Source: Psychrobacter lutiphocae DSM 21542 | Lineage (GTDB): Bacteria; Pseudomonadota; Gammaproteobacteria; Pseudomonadales; Moraxellaceae | Direction of reading: 5' to 3' | Length of the DNA: 64,000 nt | Assembly: GCF_000382145.1 (NCBI RefSeq) | Contig: NZ_KB907633.1 | Location: 1 to 64,000, forward strand | Shown here: piece after piece, positions 55,796 through 64,000 of the stretch | Layout of the letters: the number at the start of each line of letters is the position of its first letter | How positions within the stretch are numbered: the first letter of the stretch is position 1 | Position numbers and translations under genes: made by a program | The notes under the pieces: generated by a model | The model's input: the letters and a program-made list of their open reading frames with translations, nothing else | What the model was told of the DNA's origin: nothing | Database searches by the model: none

Positions 55796-56956
55796 ATGAG
55801 CCAATCAGTTACTTCAGCGCATGATACCAAGCAAACAGAGCATAGCAGTCAAGCCAGCCACACACCGCAAGCCAATACTAGCGATATACAAACTCAGCTT
55901 GTTGAAAAAACCCTTGATGAGCAGCAACAAACCAATGCCAAAGTGCAACAAGCGCTACAAGGCAACTCAGCTCAGCTTAATTTAGACTCTACTAGTGGCA
56001 AAAAAACGGTACTCAACGACCAGTTTAGCAATGTCTCTGAACTACCTGTGGGCACACCACAAGGTCAACAAGCGACTCTGCCTTTTCAAAGCAGTGCGCA
56101 ATCGTCTCAAAGCGCTACAAATACTCACACTGTCAGCTCAATAACAGCAAACACTCTGCCCCGCTTTAACCCAAAAGATGATATTCACAATCCGCACACA
56201 CCAGATACAGATGGCTTAGAGGAAACCCACTTTGGCTTTAAAAAAGTGAAAAAAGCAGAAAAACAAGCCAAAGTTGCTGATGTCTTTACCTCAGTTGCCA
56301 AAAAGTATGACATTATGAATGATCTAATGTCGTTTGGTATTCACCGCTTATGGAAACGTTATGCCATCAGTTTATCTGGTGTGCGCACTGGACAACATGT
56401 ATTAGATATTGCTGGCGGTACTGGCGACTTGGCCAAAGTCTTTAGCCGTGAGGTCGGCAGCAGTGGTAAAGTAGTATTATCAGATATTAATGCAGCCATG
56501 TTGGATGTGGGTCGTGAGCGCCTAATTAATGCTGGTTGTAACAATGTCGATTTTGTACTTGCCAACGCTGAAACCTTAGCACCATTTGAAGACAATAGCT
56601 TTGATCTATTGACCATTAGCTTTGGACTACGCAACGTAACTGATAAAGATGCTGCCTTACGTGCAATGTACCGAGTATTAAAGCCAGGTGGTCGTTTATT
56701 AATTTTAGAATTCTCAAAGCCTGTGTTTGAGCCACTATCAAAGGCCTATGATATTTATTCGTTTACTGCACTACCACTTATGGGCAAACTGGTGGCAAAT
56801 GATGCCGAAAGCTATCAGTATTTGGCTGAGTCTATTCGTATGCATCCAGATCAGCAAACACTAAAAACCATGATGGAAGATGCCGGCTTTGTAAACTGCG
56901 ATTATCATAACCTAACCGCTGGCATCGTAGCTGTACATCGTGGCTTTAAAAAATAA
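55796..56956 (+). CDS. ubiE: Ubiquinone/menaquinone methyltransferase with long N-terminal extension
   Basis: UbiE adds the C-methyl group to the quinone ring. The catalytic part (about 140-386) has [19 protein letters not shown], the SAM motif [15 protein letters not shown] (near 202) and [13 protein letters not shown]. The family is about 250 residues; here about 135 Gln/Ser/Thr-rich residues come first. ATG 55796 has AAGGA upstream, while no good start was seen near the conserved part, so the extension is probably made. It is followed by ubiJ and ubiB. Confidence 0.95.
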   Translation: MSQSVTSAHDTKQTEHSSQASHTPQANTSDIQTQLVEKTLDEQQQTNAKVQQALQGNSAQLNLDSTSGKKTVLNDQFSNVSELPVGTPQGQQATLPFQSSAQSSQSATNTHTVSSITANTLPRFNPKDDIHNPHTPDTDGLEETHFGFKKVKKAEKQAKVADVFTSVAKKYDIMNDLMSFGIHRLWKRYAISLSGVRTGQHVLDIAGGTGDLAKVFSREVGSSGKVVLSDINAAMLDVGRERLINAGCNNVDFVLANAETLAPFEDNSFDLLTISFGLRNVTDKDAALRAMYRVLKPGGRLLILEFSKPVFEPLSKAYDIYSFTALPLMGKLVANDAESYQYLAESIRMHPDQQTLKTMMEDAGFVNCDYHNLTAGIVAVHRGFKK

Positions 56957-57134
56957 CCAACTATTTACCTCACTCTCAACTCTTAGCATAGACTGTTGCT
57001 TTAGCTCAGCATATTTGATTAAAGTTACGTTTTTCTGGGTAAAAAGCACCAGTCTAAATCGAGTCTTCATAAGCTGAGCATGAGGTATTGTGATGAGCAT
57101 GAGGTATTGTAAATAGTAACTTAGGCAAAACACT

Positions 57135-57857
57135 ATGATTACCGTTTTACTTTTAACTGCAGTAGAAAAGCTAATAAATGTTGCTATTTTGAGCGACCAA
57201 ACGACCAAAGCAGGCTTAACCGATTTGACAGGTAAGGTGCTTCGCTTAACCATGATGACACCTAAATTCAATGTCGACATTCATTTTCATGATGACCATA
57301 TCCGCTTTGAGCCAGTCAAATACAGCGCATACGACCTGTATGAGACGCCTAATGATGCTCAAGATGAGCGTTCACAAGCGTGGCAACAGTATGCAGCCAT
57401 TGGTAATATACAGCCTGATTGTACGATCAAAGTTGATAATATCGCCGAGTTGCTTAATCTAATGCGTGATGCAGGTGGCAATCTGCCGATTGAAGGTGAC
57501 TATAAGATACTGATGCACTTAAAGCAGCTAATTGCAGGCTTTAATCCCGATATTGCAGGTCAACTTGAACCTCTTATTGGTAGCTCGTTATCTATGCAAC
57601 TGGACCTGTTAATAAAATTTTTAAAAGGAAATGTGTCTCACAGTGCCAAACACGCCTTTAATGATGTCGCAGACTGGGCTAATGATGTCGCAGGCAATGC
57701 ACCACCAGATCCTGATGAAGACGCTGAAATTACAGACCTAAAGCAACAGTTGCTTAAATTGCGCTCAGATATCGAGCGTGAAGAAGCGCGCTTGGCAATG
57801 ATTAAGGCAGAACAAGCCAAAGTACTTGCTCGGTTACAACAGGAAACAAACCGTTAA
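57135..57857 (+). CDS. ubiJ: Ubiquinone biosynthesis accessory factor UbiJ
   Basis: UbiJ binds lipid-soluble ubiquinone intermediates and helps organise the Ubi complex. The 240-residue protein has an SCP2-type lipid-binding domain (VLRLTMMTPKFNVDIHF, GNLPIEGDYKILMHLKQL) and a C-terminal coiled coil (about 200-236, LKQQLLKLRSDIEREEARL). It lies between ubiE and ubiB, the standard gammaproteobacterial order. Confidence 0.9.
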   Translation: MITVLLLTAVEKLINVAILSDQTTKAGLTDLTGKVLRLTMMTPKFNVDIHFHDDHIRFEPVKYSAYDLYETPNDAQDERSQAWQQYAAIGNIQPDCTIKVDNIAELLNLMRDAGGNLPIEGDYKILMHLKQLIAGFNPDIAGQLEPLIGSSLSMQLDLLIKFLKGNVSHSAKHAFNDVADWANDVAGNAPPDPDEDAEITDLKQQLLKLRSDIEREEARLAMIKAEQAKVLARLQQETNR

Positions 57858-57981
57858 CAGCTCTCGTTACTGGCTATGGTTTGGTATTTACGACCCTTTT
57901 TTCCTAATAAGCCGTCTTTACGAAAAGGTGGCTTTATTTTCACTTTTAAACTTTTAAAACTTTATAACTGGGTGGCTTTAC

Positions 57982-59625
57982 ATGCTGTTAACTCATCGAA
58001 AACGTCTGTTTCAACTGTGGCGCATAGCTGCACATTACCGCCTAGATACTCATTTACCACTAGCAGACACCCCACAGCTACAACCGATTGCCAAAATGAT
58101 CAAAGCGCATCCAGCAGCTTGGGGCAAAAAACATCAGCCTAATGGGGTCAAGCTGGCATTAGAGGACATGGGTACCTTGTTTTTAAAACTAGGTCAGCTG
58201 CTCTCTACTCGTCGTGATCTTGTTACCCCTGATATTATCGAACAATTGGTACAGCTACAAGATAGAGTCAAGCCTTTTGATGTCGATATCGTGATTGCCC
58301 AAATTCAAGATAGTAAGCATGGTTTAGGGCAAAGCTTAAATACTCTGTTTACCCGCTTTGATACTAAGCCGTTGGCAGCTGCCTCTATTGCACAAGTGCA
58401 TACCGCCGCTTTGCATGATGGACGCGAAGTGGTAGTAAAAGTGGTACGTCCTGATATTCGAGATCAGATTGTGGCAGATTTTGAGCTACTCCGTGATATG
58501 GCGCAATGGGCTTCGGCACGTATTGAAGCTGCCCGTGCTGTACGTATTATTGAAGTCGTAGAAGACTACCGCCAAATTATGCTCAATGAGTTGGACTTGA
58601 ACTTCGAAGCAGACAATACTACCAAGATGCGTAACAACTTCTTAGGTTCAACCATGATGTATGTACCAGAGGTCTATGCTGCTTCAAAAAATGTCATGGT
58701 TATGGAACGCATCCAAGGTGTGCCTATCTCTCAAACTCAGGTCTTCGATGATCTAGGCTATGATAGAGCAGCATTGGCAGAAAAAGGGCTTACCATCTTT
58801 TTTACCCAAGTGTTCCGAGATAACTTCTTTCATGCTGACATGCATCCTGGCAACGTTTTTGTTGAAATCTTGCCTGAAGAGACTCCAGAGCCATACCGCC
58901 ACTACCCACGCTATATTGGTCTAGACTGTGCCATTATGGGTGAGCTGTCCAATGAAGACCAGATGATAGTGGCTCGTATGTTGCTGGCGGTGATGAACAA
59001 CAATTTTGCTAACTTAGTCGATATTGTCAGTCGCGCTGGTTGGATTCCACCCAATACTGACAAACACGCCTTGACCCGTGATATGCGCCGTACCGTTGCA
59101 CCTATGGTATTAAAGCCGATTAATGAGATCGACTTTGCTGGCGTGTTAATGCAGATTTTAGATATCGCTCGTCGCCATCATATGAGTATCCCACCACAGC
59201 TGGTGTTGCTATTAAAAACCTTGGTTCATGTTGAGGGGCTAGGTCGTGATTTATACCCAGAGCTTGATATTTGGTCATTGGCCAAGCCGATCTTAACCAG
59301 TTGGGTTAAAGAACAGCTAGATCCTGTCCATAATATGCGCAAATTACGCGAACAGTTGCCTGAGCTGATGCTATCTACGGCCCAAATCCCCAAACTACTA
59401 GATCAGGGTATCCAGAGCATGGCCTCACAAGGTGCTAGACAAGATCAACAGTTAAGAGAGATCCAGCAAATTCGTGCTGACATGCTTAATGACAGACGCC
59501 GCGATTGGATTGCGTTATCTGGCTTTGCTATTAGTATTGCGCTTGCCACACAAGTTATTGGTTGGTTATCGCCTATTTTTTACTTATTGGCTATTTGCTT
59601 TGTAATATGGCGCATACTAGGATAA
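57982..59625 (+). CDS. ubiB: Ubiquinone biosynthesis ATPase/kinase-like protein UbiB
   Basis: UbiB is an atypical protein kinase-like ATPase needed for ubiquinone synthesis. The 547-residue protein has the KxGQ motif in FLKLGQLLSTRRD, the Ala-rich loop AAASIAQVHTA, and the HADMHPGNV catalytic-loop segment, followed by one or two C-terminal membrane helices (about 510-545). Length matches E. coli UbiB. Confidence 0.97.
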   Translation: MLLTHRKRLFQLWRIAAHYRLDTHLPLADTPQLQPIAKMIKAHPAAWGKKHQPNGVKLALEDMGTLFLKLGQLLSTRRDLVTPDIIEQLVQLQDRVKPFDVDIVIAQIQDSKHGLGQSLNTLFTRFDTKPLAAASIAQVHTAALHDGREVVVKVVRPDIRDQIVADFELLRDMAQWASARIEAARAVRIIEVVEDYRQIMLNELDLNFEADNTTKMRNNFLGSTMMYVPEVYAASKNVMVMERIQGVPISQTQVFDDLGYDRAALAEKGLTIFFTQVFRDNFFHADMHPGNVFVEILPEETPEPYRHYPRYIGLDCAIMGELSNEDQMIVARMLLAVMNNNFANLVDIVSRAGWIPPNTDKHALTRDMRRTVAPMVLKPINEIDFAGVLMQILDIARRHHMSIPPQLVLLLKTLVHVEGLGRDLYPELDIWSLAKPILTSWVKEQLDPVHNMRKLREQLPELMLSTAQIPKLLDQGIQSMASQGARQDQQLREIQQIRADMLNDRRRDWIALSGFAISIALATQVIGWLSPIFYLLAICFVIWRILG

Positions 59626-59819
59626 TGCCTTTATCTGGTATGACAATGTCAGTTAGAGAATAACACCCTCAGCTAGGTGGTAGCCCTCAGCCTGTATCAT
59701 TAAGGATATGTTGAGGATAGTTAAAATAAAATCATACCAAAACTTGGGCATATCCTTAATACAGCCCTTTATATTTATTGTTATAGAATATTTATTGTTA
59801 TATTAAGTGAGAGGTGTTC

Positions 59820-60998
59820 ATGCGTCATGCGACTATCACCATAGATCAAACTGCCTTAACCCATAATCTTAACCACGTTAAACACCGTATTCCTGCAACC
59901 ACTAAGATACTAGCCATGGTTAAAGCTAACGCCTATGGTCATGGTGTCGAGGCTTGCCTACCAGCACTACAACAAGCAGATGCTCTGGGTGTGGCTTGCT
60001 TTAGCGAGGCGCAACAATTACGCTCATTGGGTTGGAACAAAGATATTGTGTTGATTGAAGGTGTTTTTAGTGAAAATGAATGGCAGCAATCACTACAAGC
60101 CACCTGCCAAAGCATCATCCATCATCATCATCAAGCTAACTGGGCGCTGAGTCATGTTCCTAATGTTAGCTCGCCATGTCGTACGCTTTGGCTAAAACTA
60201 AATACAGGAATGAACCGTCTAGGATTTGAGCCTAATGAATTGGTGGCTGTGGCCAAGCCTTTAGTAGCAGCAGGCTATCAGCTAATCTTAACCAGCCATT
60301 TTGCCAATGCTGACACCCCATTACATCCATCAAATACTCAACAAATCGACACCTTCAACCAAGTATTAAAGATGCTAAAAGCACAGGTAGATGCCAATAC
60401 TAAGGCTTCTTTATGCAACTCAGCTGGTATTATCAACTTTCCACAATGTCACTTTGACTGGGTACGTCCAGGTATCATGCTCTATGGCAGTACTCCATTA
60501 GAAGCGGTCAGCGCTGATAACTTACAGTTAAAGCCAGTGATGACATTTAGCGCTCGCATAATGGCCATTCACCATATCGCAGCTGGTAGCTCAGTCGGCT
60601 ATGGCAGTCGCTTTGTCGCCAATCGCCCTATGCTAAAAGGCATTGTCAGCATTGGATATGGTGATGGTTATCCTCGTGTAGTTGATGGCTCAGCTTGGGT
60701 CAGCTTGCATCCACAAAAGCTGCCATCAGACACTAACAACACAGCTGAAAATCAGTCGTTACAAGCTTATCGCTGTCCTGTCATTGGTCGGGTAGCGATG
60801 GATATGATTGCTATTGATTTGACCGACGTGCCAAATCCTCAAGTAGGGGACCGTATTAGTCTATGGGGCGATACATTGAAAGGTGCGCCTAGTGTTGACG
60901 ATATTGCTCACTCAGCACACACCTTAGGTTATGAGCTGCTGTGCCGCGTCACGCAAAGACCGATTCGAAAAGTCCTTACAGCAAGCATCACAGAATAA
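59820..60998 (+). CDS. alr: Alanine racemase
   Basis: Alr makes D-alanine for peptidoglycan. The protein of about 392 residues has the PLP Lys in MVKANAYGHG, the TGMNRLGF segment, and the catalytic Tyr in SVGYGSRF, ending in a beta domain (GRVAMDMIAIDLT). ATG 59820 is chosen because GAGAGG lies 5 bases upstream; GTG 59814 is in frame. A loop of about 20 residues (LHPQKLPSDTNNTAENQ) is inserted in the C-terminal domain. Confidence 0.97.
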   Translation: MRHATITIDQTALTHNLNHVKHRIPATTKILAMVKANAYGHGVEACLPALQQADALGVACFSEAQQLRSLGWNKDIVLIEGVFSENEWQQSLQATCQSIIHHHHQANWALSHVPNVSSPCRTLWLKLNTGMNRLGFEPNELVAVAKPLVAAGYQLILTSHFANADTPLHPSNTQQIDTFNQVLKMLKAQVDANTKASLCNSAGIINFPQCHFDWVRPGIMLYGSTPLEAVSADNLQLKPVMTFSARIMAIHHIAAGSSVGYGSRFVANRPMLKGIVSIGYGDGYPRVVDGSAWVSLHPQKLPSDTNNTAENQSLQAYRCPVIGRVAMDMIAIDLTDVPNPQVGDRISLWGDTLKGAPSVDDIAHSAHTLGYELLCRVTQRPIRKVLTASITE

Positions 60999-61173
60999 AT
61001 TAATAAAAAGCACGGTTAACTGTTTTCACCCTGCTATAAATTTGGTTATACTGACAGTTTACTAGGGCTATTTATTTTGCTATTGATTTTCAATAACCCC
61101 AACTCATTTTTCAAAAAAACCCAACGGTTTAAATTTTATTCATTTTAATGTCTAATCATTTAAAGAGAACCTC

Positions 61174-62094
61174 ATGAGCGTGCGTCATTTTTTAACACTA
61201 CTTGATTTGTCTCCAGCTGAGCTTGAAGCCTTAATTAAGCGAGCAAGTGAGCTCCGAAAAATGCAACATATGGGGGAGGTTTATCAGCCCTTTGTTGGTC
61301 GTACTTTAGGAATGATTTTTGAAAAATCCTCTACCCGCACCCGCATCTCCTTTGAGACTGGTATGGGACAGTTTGGTGGTCACGCCATCTTCTTATCACC
61401 AAAAGATACCCAGCTCGGTCGTGGTGAGCCAATTGAAGACTCTGCACGTGTGATATCAAGTATGGTTGATATCATTATGATTCGTACCTTTGAGCATGAA
61501 AAAGTAGAACGCTTTGCCGAATATTCCTCAGTACCTATCATCAATGCCTTAACCGATGACTTTCACCCCTGCCAGCTACTCGCAGACATGCAGACCTATT
61601 ACGAGCATCGTGGTAGTATCAAAGATAAAATTGTTACCTGGGTCGGAGATGGCAATAATATGTGCTCGTCTTTTATGGCAGCAGCCAATCAATTTGGTTT
61701 TGAACTTAGAGTGGCAGCACCTTATGGCTTTGAGCCTAACCCAGATCTAATGCAAAAATTTAAACACTGTGTTAGCTTGGTTGAGGATGTACAAGAAGCC
61801 GCCAAAGATGCTCACTTGATTGTGACCGATGTGTGGGCAAGTATGGGGCAAGAAAGCGAGCAAAACACCCGTGCCCGCCGCTTTGCGCCCTACCAAGTCA
61901 CCCCGTCATTACTGGATAAAGCTGATCCAGATGTGTTGTTTATGCACTGCTTACCAGCACACAGAGGTGAAGAAATTTCACATGATATGCTAGATGATCC
62001 AAGATCTGTGGTGTGGGATGAAGCTGAGAACCGTTTACATGCCCAAAAAGCCTTAATGGAGTTTTTACTAAAAGACAAAATCAAACTTAATTAA
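61174..62094 (+). CDS. argF: Ornithine carbamoyltransferase
   Basis: This enzyme makes citrulline from ornithine and carbamoyl phosphate in arginine synthesis. The 306-residue protein has the carbamoyl phosphate motif SSTRTR, the [11 protein letters not shown] segment, DVWASMGQE (ornithine loop) and [18 protein letters not shown] precedes the ATG. The end is convergent with the CDP-alcohol phosphotransferase gene. Confidence 0.97.
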   Translation: MSVRHFLTLLDLSPAELEALIKRASELRKMQHMGEVYQPFVGRTLGMIFEKSSTRTRISFETGMGQFGGHAIFLSPKDTQLGRGEPIEDSARVISSMVDIIMIRTFEHEKVERFAEYSSVPIINALTDDFHPCQLLADMQTYYEHRGSIKDKIVTWVGDGNNMCSSFMAAANQFGFELRVAAPYGFEPNPDLMQKFKHCVSLVEDVQEAAKDAHLIVTDVWASMGQESEQNTRARRFAPYQVTPSLLDKADPDVLFMHCLPAHRGEEISHDMLDDPRSVVWDEAENRLHAQKALMEFLLKDKIKLN

Positions 62095-62113
62095 ACTGGT
62101 TGACTAACTTTTT

Positions 62114-62167
62114 AGCTTATTGATTTTCTAAAGCTTATTGGTTTTCTAAAGCTTATTGATTTTCTAA
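62114..62167. repeat. 18-bp tandem repeat covering the end of the CDP-alcohol phosphotransferase gene
   Basis: AGCTTATTGATTTTCTAA occurs three times (middle copy with one change). The last copy contains the stop codon and final residues (L-E-N-Q) of the minus-strand gene. Confidence 0.93.
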
Positions 62168-62860
62168 AAAGTGATACGCACTAAGCGAACGGTTATAAAT
62201 AGTAAACACACAGCCAATACAAATAATCACCAATACTGTTAGCAGCATCCATCCTGAGCCAGAAGCATTGGACGAGGCATTAGCTGTCATCTCTGATATT
62301 GCAGGCCATAATCTGCCTAGCCAAGGCTCAATTGCAGTGAGCACACATGCCAGCGTTAATAGTGCCATACGATGTTGCTTTGCCATTGGTCCAGAAAAAT
62401 TACTTGGTGCACCTATACTCACCGCCAAGGTCCGCACATAAGCAGTCATTACAGCCAATAGTGCTGCTAACCAGCCAAGAGTCGATCCCCAGCTAACAGC
62501 CGTTACTGCATAGCCGGCACCAATCAAAATTAAAGGATCTGCAATTCGATCAGGAATATCATTGAACATCTCTCCTGATGCCGTCCCTTTACCGCCTTCA
62601 ATTGCTACCATACCATCAAACAAATTACATAACAACCGACACTGTATAAACACAGCAGCTGCTAAAGGCAATAACCATAACAGCGAGCCACTCACATAAG
62701 GTAACGTAAATAAGCAGGCAGATGCTAGAGCTGCAAAGACAACGCTAGTAATAGAGATTTGGTTAGGGCTGATGTTTTTATTGCTTAGCCACTTAGCAAT
62801 GACTTTTGCCAGTCCAATGCTTCGTACTTTTAATGGCCTTCGACCCTCTAGTTCAGACAT
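62153..62860 (-). CDS. CDP-alcohol phosphatidyltransferase family protein, variant active site
   Basis: The family joins a CDP-activated lipid or alcohol to an alcohol acceptor. The 235-residue protein has about six membrane helices. The usual signature DxxDGxxAR...GxxxDxxxD appears as CNLFDGMVAIEGGKGTASG followed by EMFNDIPDR, so the first Asp is Asn and the Arg is Ile. This variant appears to be a subfamily trait, so it is probably functional with an unknown product. MSELEGRRP is the chosen start, with AAGGAG 5 bases upstream. It pairs with the small membrane gene upstream. Confidence 0.82.
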   Translation of the reverse strand: MSELEGRRPLKVRSIGLAKVIAKWLSNKNISPNQISITSVVFAALASACLFTLPYVSGSLLWLLPLAAAVFIQCRLLCNLFDGMVAIEGGKGTASGEMFNDIPDRIADPLILIGAGYAVTAVSWGSTLGWLAALLAVMTAYVRTLAVSIGAPSNFSGPMAKQHRMALLTLACVLTAIEPWLGRLWPAISEMTANASSNASGSGWMLLTVLVIICIGCVFTIYNRSLSAYHFLENQ

Positions 62861-63014
62861 GATACTCCTTATCTTTATTGTTATCCGCTTGTACTCTGCT
62901 CTTAGCTTAATCAACACGCACAATAAGCTGGCGCTATTGCCCAGCATAACAGGATCTTGTGTTAAAAATACTAAGATTGAAGTCTGCTTGAACTATTTTA
63001 AATCGTTTATTTAA

Positions 63015-63419
63015 TCAAAACGGGAGGTGTCTTGAATTATATACAGACTTCTGTAATTTGACGGCAGTAATCACACAAAATATAAACGCCACCGTTAATG
63101 CAGGTGCAATGGTAAAGAAAATGTGTGCTGTGCCAACAAGGCGATGAGTCAATATCAAACAACTACCAGTTAGACTTACCGCAAGCAATCCTGGCAATAT
63201 CAGACGCAGCTTACCCTCAGGCAGCCGTTGAAAGATAAAGCTTACCAAGCGCACCAATACCAAGGTAATACAGCAACTGGCAAGCCCTTGAGTTAATGCA
63301 GAAGTTAATTGGTTTTCAGAGCCTGCATTGACATAATATGCCCAGCCTCCCCATAATACAAAAGCAAAAAAAGCAGAGATCAAATGATAGGTCAGACCGA
63401 CATGGGGAGTTTGATGCAT
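63015..63419 (-). CDS. Small conserved membrane protein next to the CDP-alcohol phosphotransferase
   Basis: Starting at MHQTPHVGLT the protein has about 134 residues and four likely membrane segments (near 12-30, 40-60, 75-93 and 97-118). No function is recognised. The open frame continues upstream through GTG codons of an 18-bp repeat (V-Y-N-N-N-Q units), so the true start is uncertain. It lies between rpiA and the phosphotransferase gene, all on the minus strand, and may act with the latter. Confidence 0.65.
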   Translation of the reverse strand: MHQTPHVGLTYHLISAFFAFVLWGGWAYYVNAGSENQLTSALTQGLASCCITLVLVRLVSFIFQRLPEGKLRLILPGLLAVSLTGSCLILTHRLVGTAHIFFTIAPALTVAFIFCVITAVKLQKSVYNSRHLPF

Positions 63420-63435
63420 ATGGCAATGTCTTATT

Positions 63436-63519
63436 TGGTTGTTATGGTACACTTGGTTATTATTGTACACTTGGTCATTATTGTACACATGGTTATTATT
63501 GTACACTTGGTTATTGAGT
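63436..63519. repeat. 18-bp tandem repeat with TACAAT and GTG in each unit
   Basis: The unit GGTTATTATTGTACACTT occurs four times with small changes, plus a partial copy. On the minus strand each full unit carries a TACAAT (one TACCAT) hexamer, like a -10 box, and an in-frame GTG. It fills the gap between rpiA and the membrane protein gene. Confidence 0.85.
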
Positions 63520-63535
63520 CATATTCCAAAGCACA

Positions 63536-64000
63536 TTAACGGGTTAATTTCTCAACACCAGTTGACTTTGCTATTAATAGAGTATCCGCCTGGTTCGCTG
63601 CAAAAATACCATTGCAGACGACTCCTACGATATTATTTAAACGCTGCTCCATATCGCTAGCGCTTTCTATATTTAGCTGATAAGTATCTAAGATAACATT
63701 ACCATAATCAGTGACAAAGCCTTCACGATACACAGGTTCACCACCAAGCTTCACTACCTCACGTGCCACATAAGATCGAGCCTGAGGCAACACCTCAATT
63801 GGAACTGGAAACTCACGACCAAGCTGAGTTACCCATTTGCTCTCATCAACCATGCAAATAAACTGCTTGGAAGCAGCAGCGACAATTTTCTCACGAGTTA
63901 ACGCACCGCCTCCGCCTTTAATCAATTGTAAATTTGGGTTCACCTCATCAGCGCCATCTAGATATAAATCTACCTCACCGACAAAGTTTAAATCCATCAC
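63536..64000 (-). CDS. rpiA: Ribose-5-phosphate isomerase A, C-terminal part (cut by window edge)
   Basis: RpiA interconverts ribose 5-phosphate and ribulose 5-phosphate. The visible 154 residues include the conserved [18 protein letters not shown] with the catalytic region, and the late TDYGN segment (usually TDNGN), ending at GVEKLTR. The start is outside the window on the right. Confidence 0.95.
   Translation of the reverse strand: MMDLNFVGEVDLYLDGADEVNPNLQLIKGGGGALTREKIVAAASKQFICMVDESKWVTQLGREFPVPIEVLPQARSYVAREVVKLGGEPVYREGFVTDYGNVILDTYQLNIESASDMEQRLNNIVGVVCNGIFAANQADTLLIAKSTGVEKLTR

Overview
The window looks like the chromosome of a Psychrobacter-type bacterium (Moraxellaceae, Gammaproteobacteria). 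The reasons are moderately AT-rich DNA, an Hfq with a long Gly/Phe/Arg-rich tail, a two-domain polyphosphate:AMP phosphotransferase, a ubiquinone plus cytochrome bc1 respiratory set, and the tsaE-mutL-miaA-hfq and kdsD-kdsC-lptC-lptA-lptB gene orders. The genus is an inference from gene content; no rRNA or tRNA gene was seen.

Layout. 0-2 kb: end of an IS630-type transposase, a divergent TPP-riboswitch-like leader, thiE-thiD. 2-8 kb (minus strand): radA, then the LPS transport/Kdo cluster kdsD-kdsC-lptC-lptA-lptB. 7.9-13.3 kb (minus): queD-like gene, tsaE, mutL, miaA, hfq. 13.3-17.4 kb: an AT-rich accessory island of small genes of unknown function, including a secreted peptide gene and a membrane protein gene that are each broken by a one-base change in a homopolymer. 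17.8-31 kb: stress and housekeeping genes (glutathione peroxidase, msrB, an XRE-HTH/aminotransferase fusion, glnS, an ArsR-type metal sensor with a His-rich metal-binding protein, ppiB, lpxH, orn, rsgA, rhodanese, grxC, secB, adk). 31.7-36.5 kb (minus): cytochrome c maturation genes ccmF-ccmG-ccmH-ccmI. 37-42.9 kb: DUF445 protein, mrdA (PBP2), rsmD, rplM-rpsI. 43.2-47.7 kb: petABC (bc1 complex), sspA-sspB, a TRIC-type membrane protein. 47.7-54.5 kb: recJ, a DUF697-like gene, pitA and pap (phosphate uptake and polyphosphate use). 55-64 kb: a conserved unknown gene, ubiE-ubiJ-ubiB, alr, argF, a CDP-alcohol phosphotransferase with a small membrane protein, and the C-terminal part of rpiA.

How the parts work together. 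Envelope biogenesis is well represented: Kdo synthesis and Lpt transport, lpxH, mrdA, alr and phospholipid synthesis. So is aerobic respiration: ubiquinone genes, the bc1 complex, and the ccm genes needed to attach heme to cytochrome c1. pitA and pap sit side by side and suggest phosphate storage and use.

Intergenic DNA is unusual. Several families of short inverted-repeat elements (MITE-like) are present. Many gaps hold short tandem duplications of 9-20 bp, and at five gene ends the repeat unit includes the stop codon. Several housekeeping proteins (UbiE, LpxH, Hfq, RsgA, MutL, LptB) carry polar low-complexity extensions or insertions. The best candidates for something new are the 14-17 kb island, with its Sec-signal peptide carrying a double-glycine-leader-like motif, and the XRE-aminotransferase fusion preceded by two matching palindromes.
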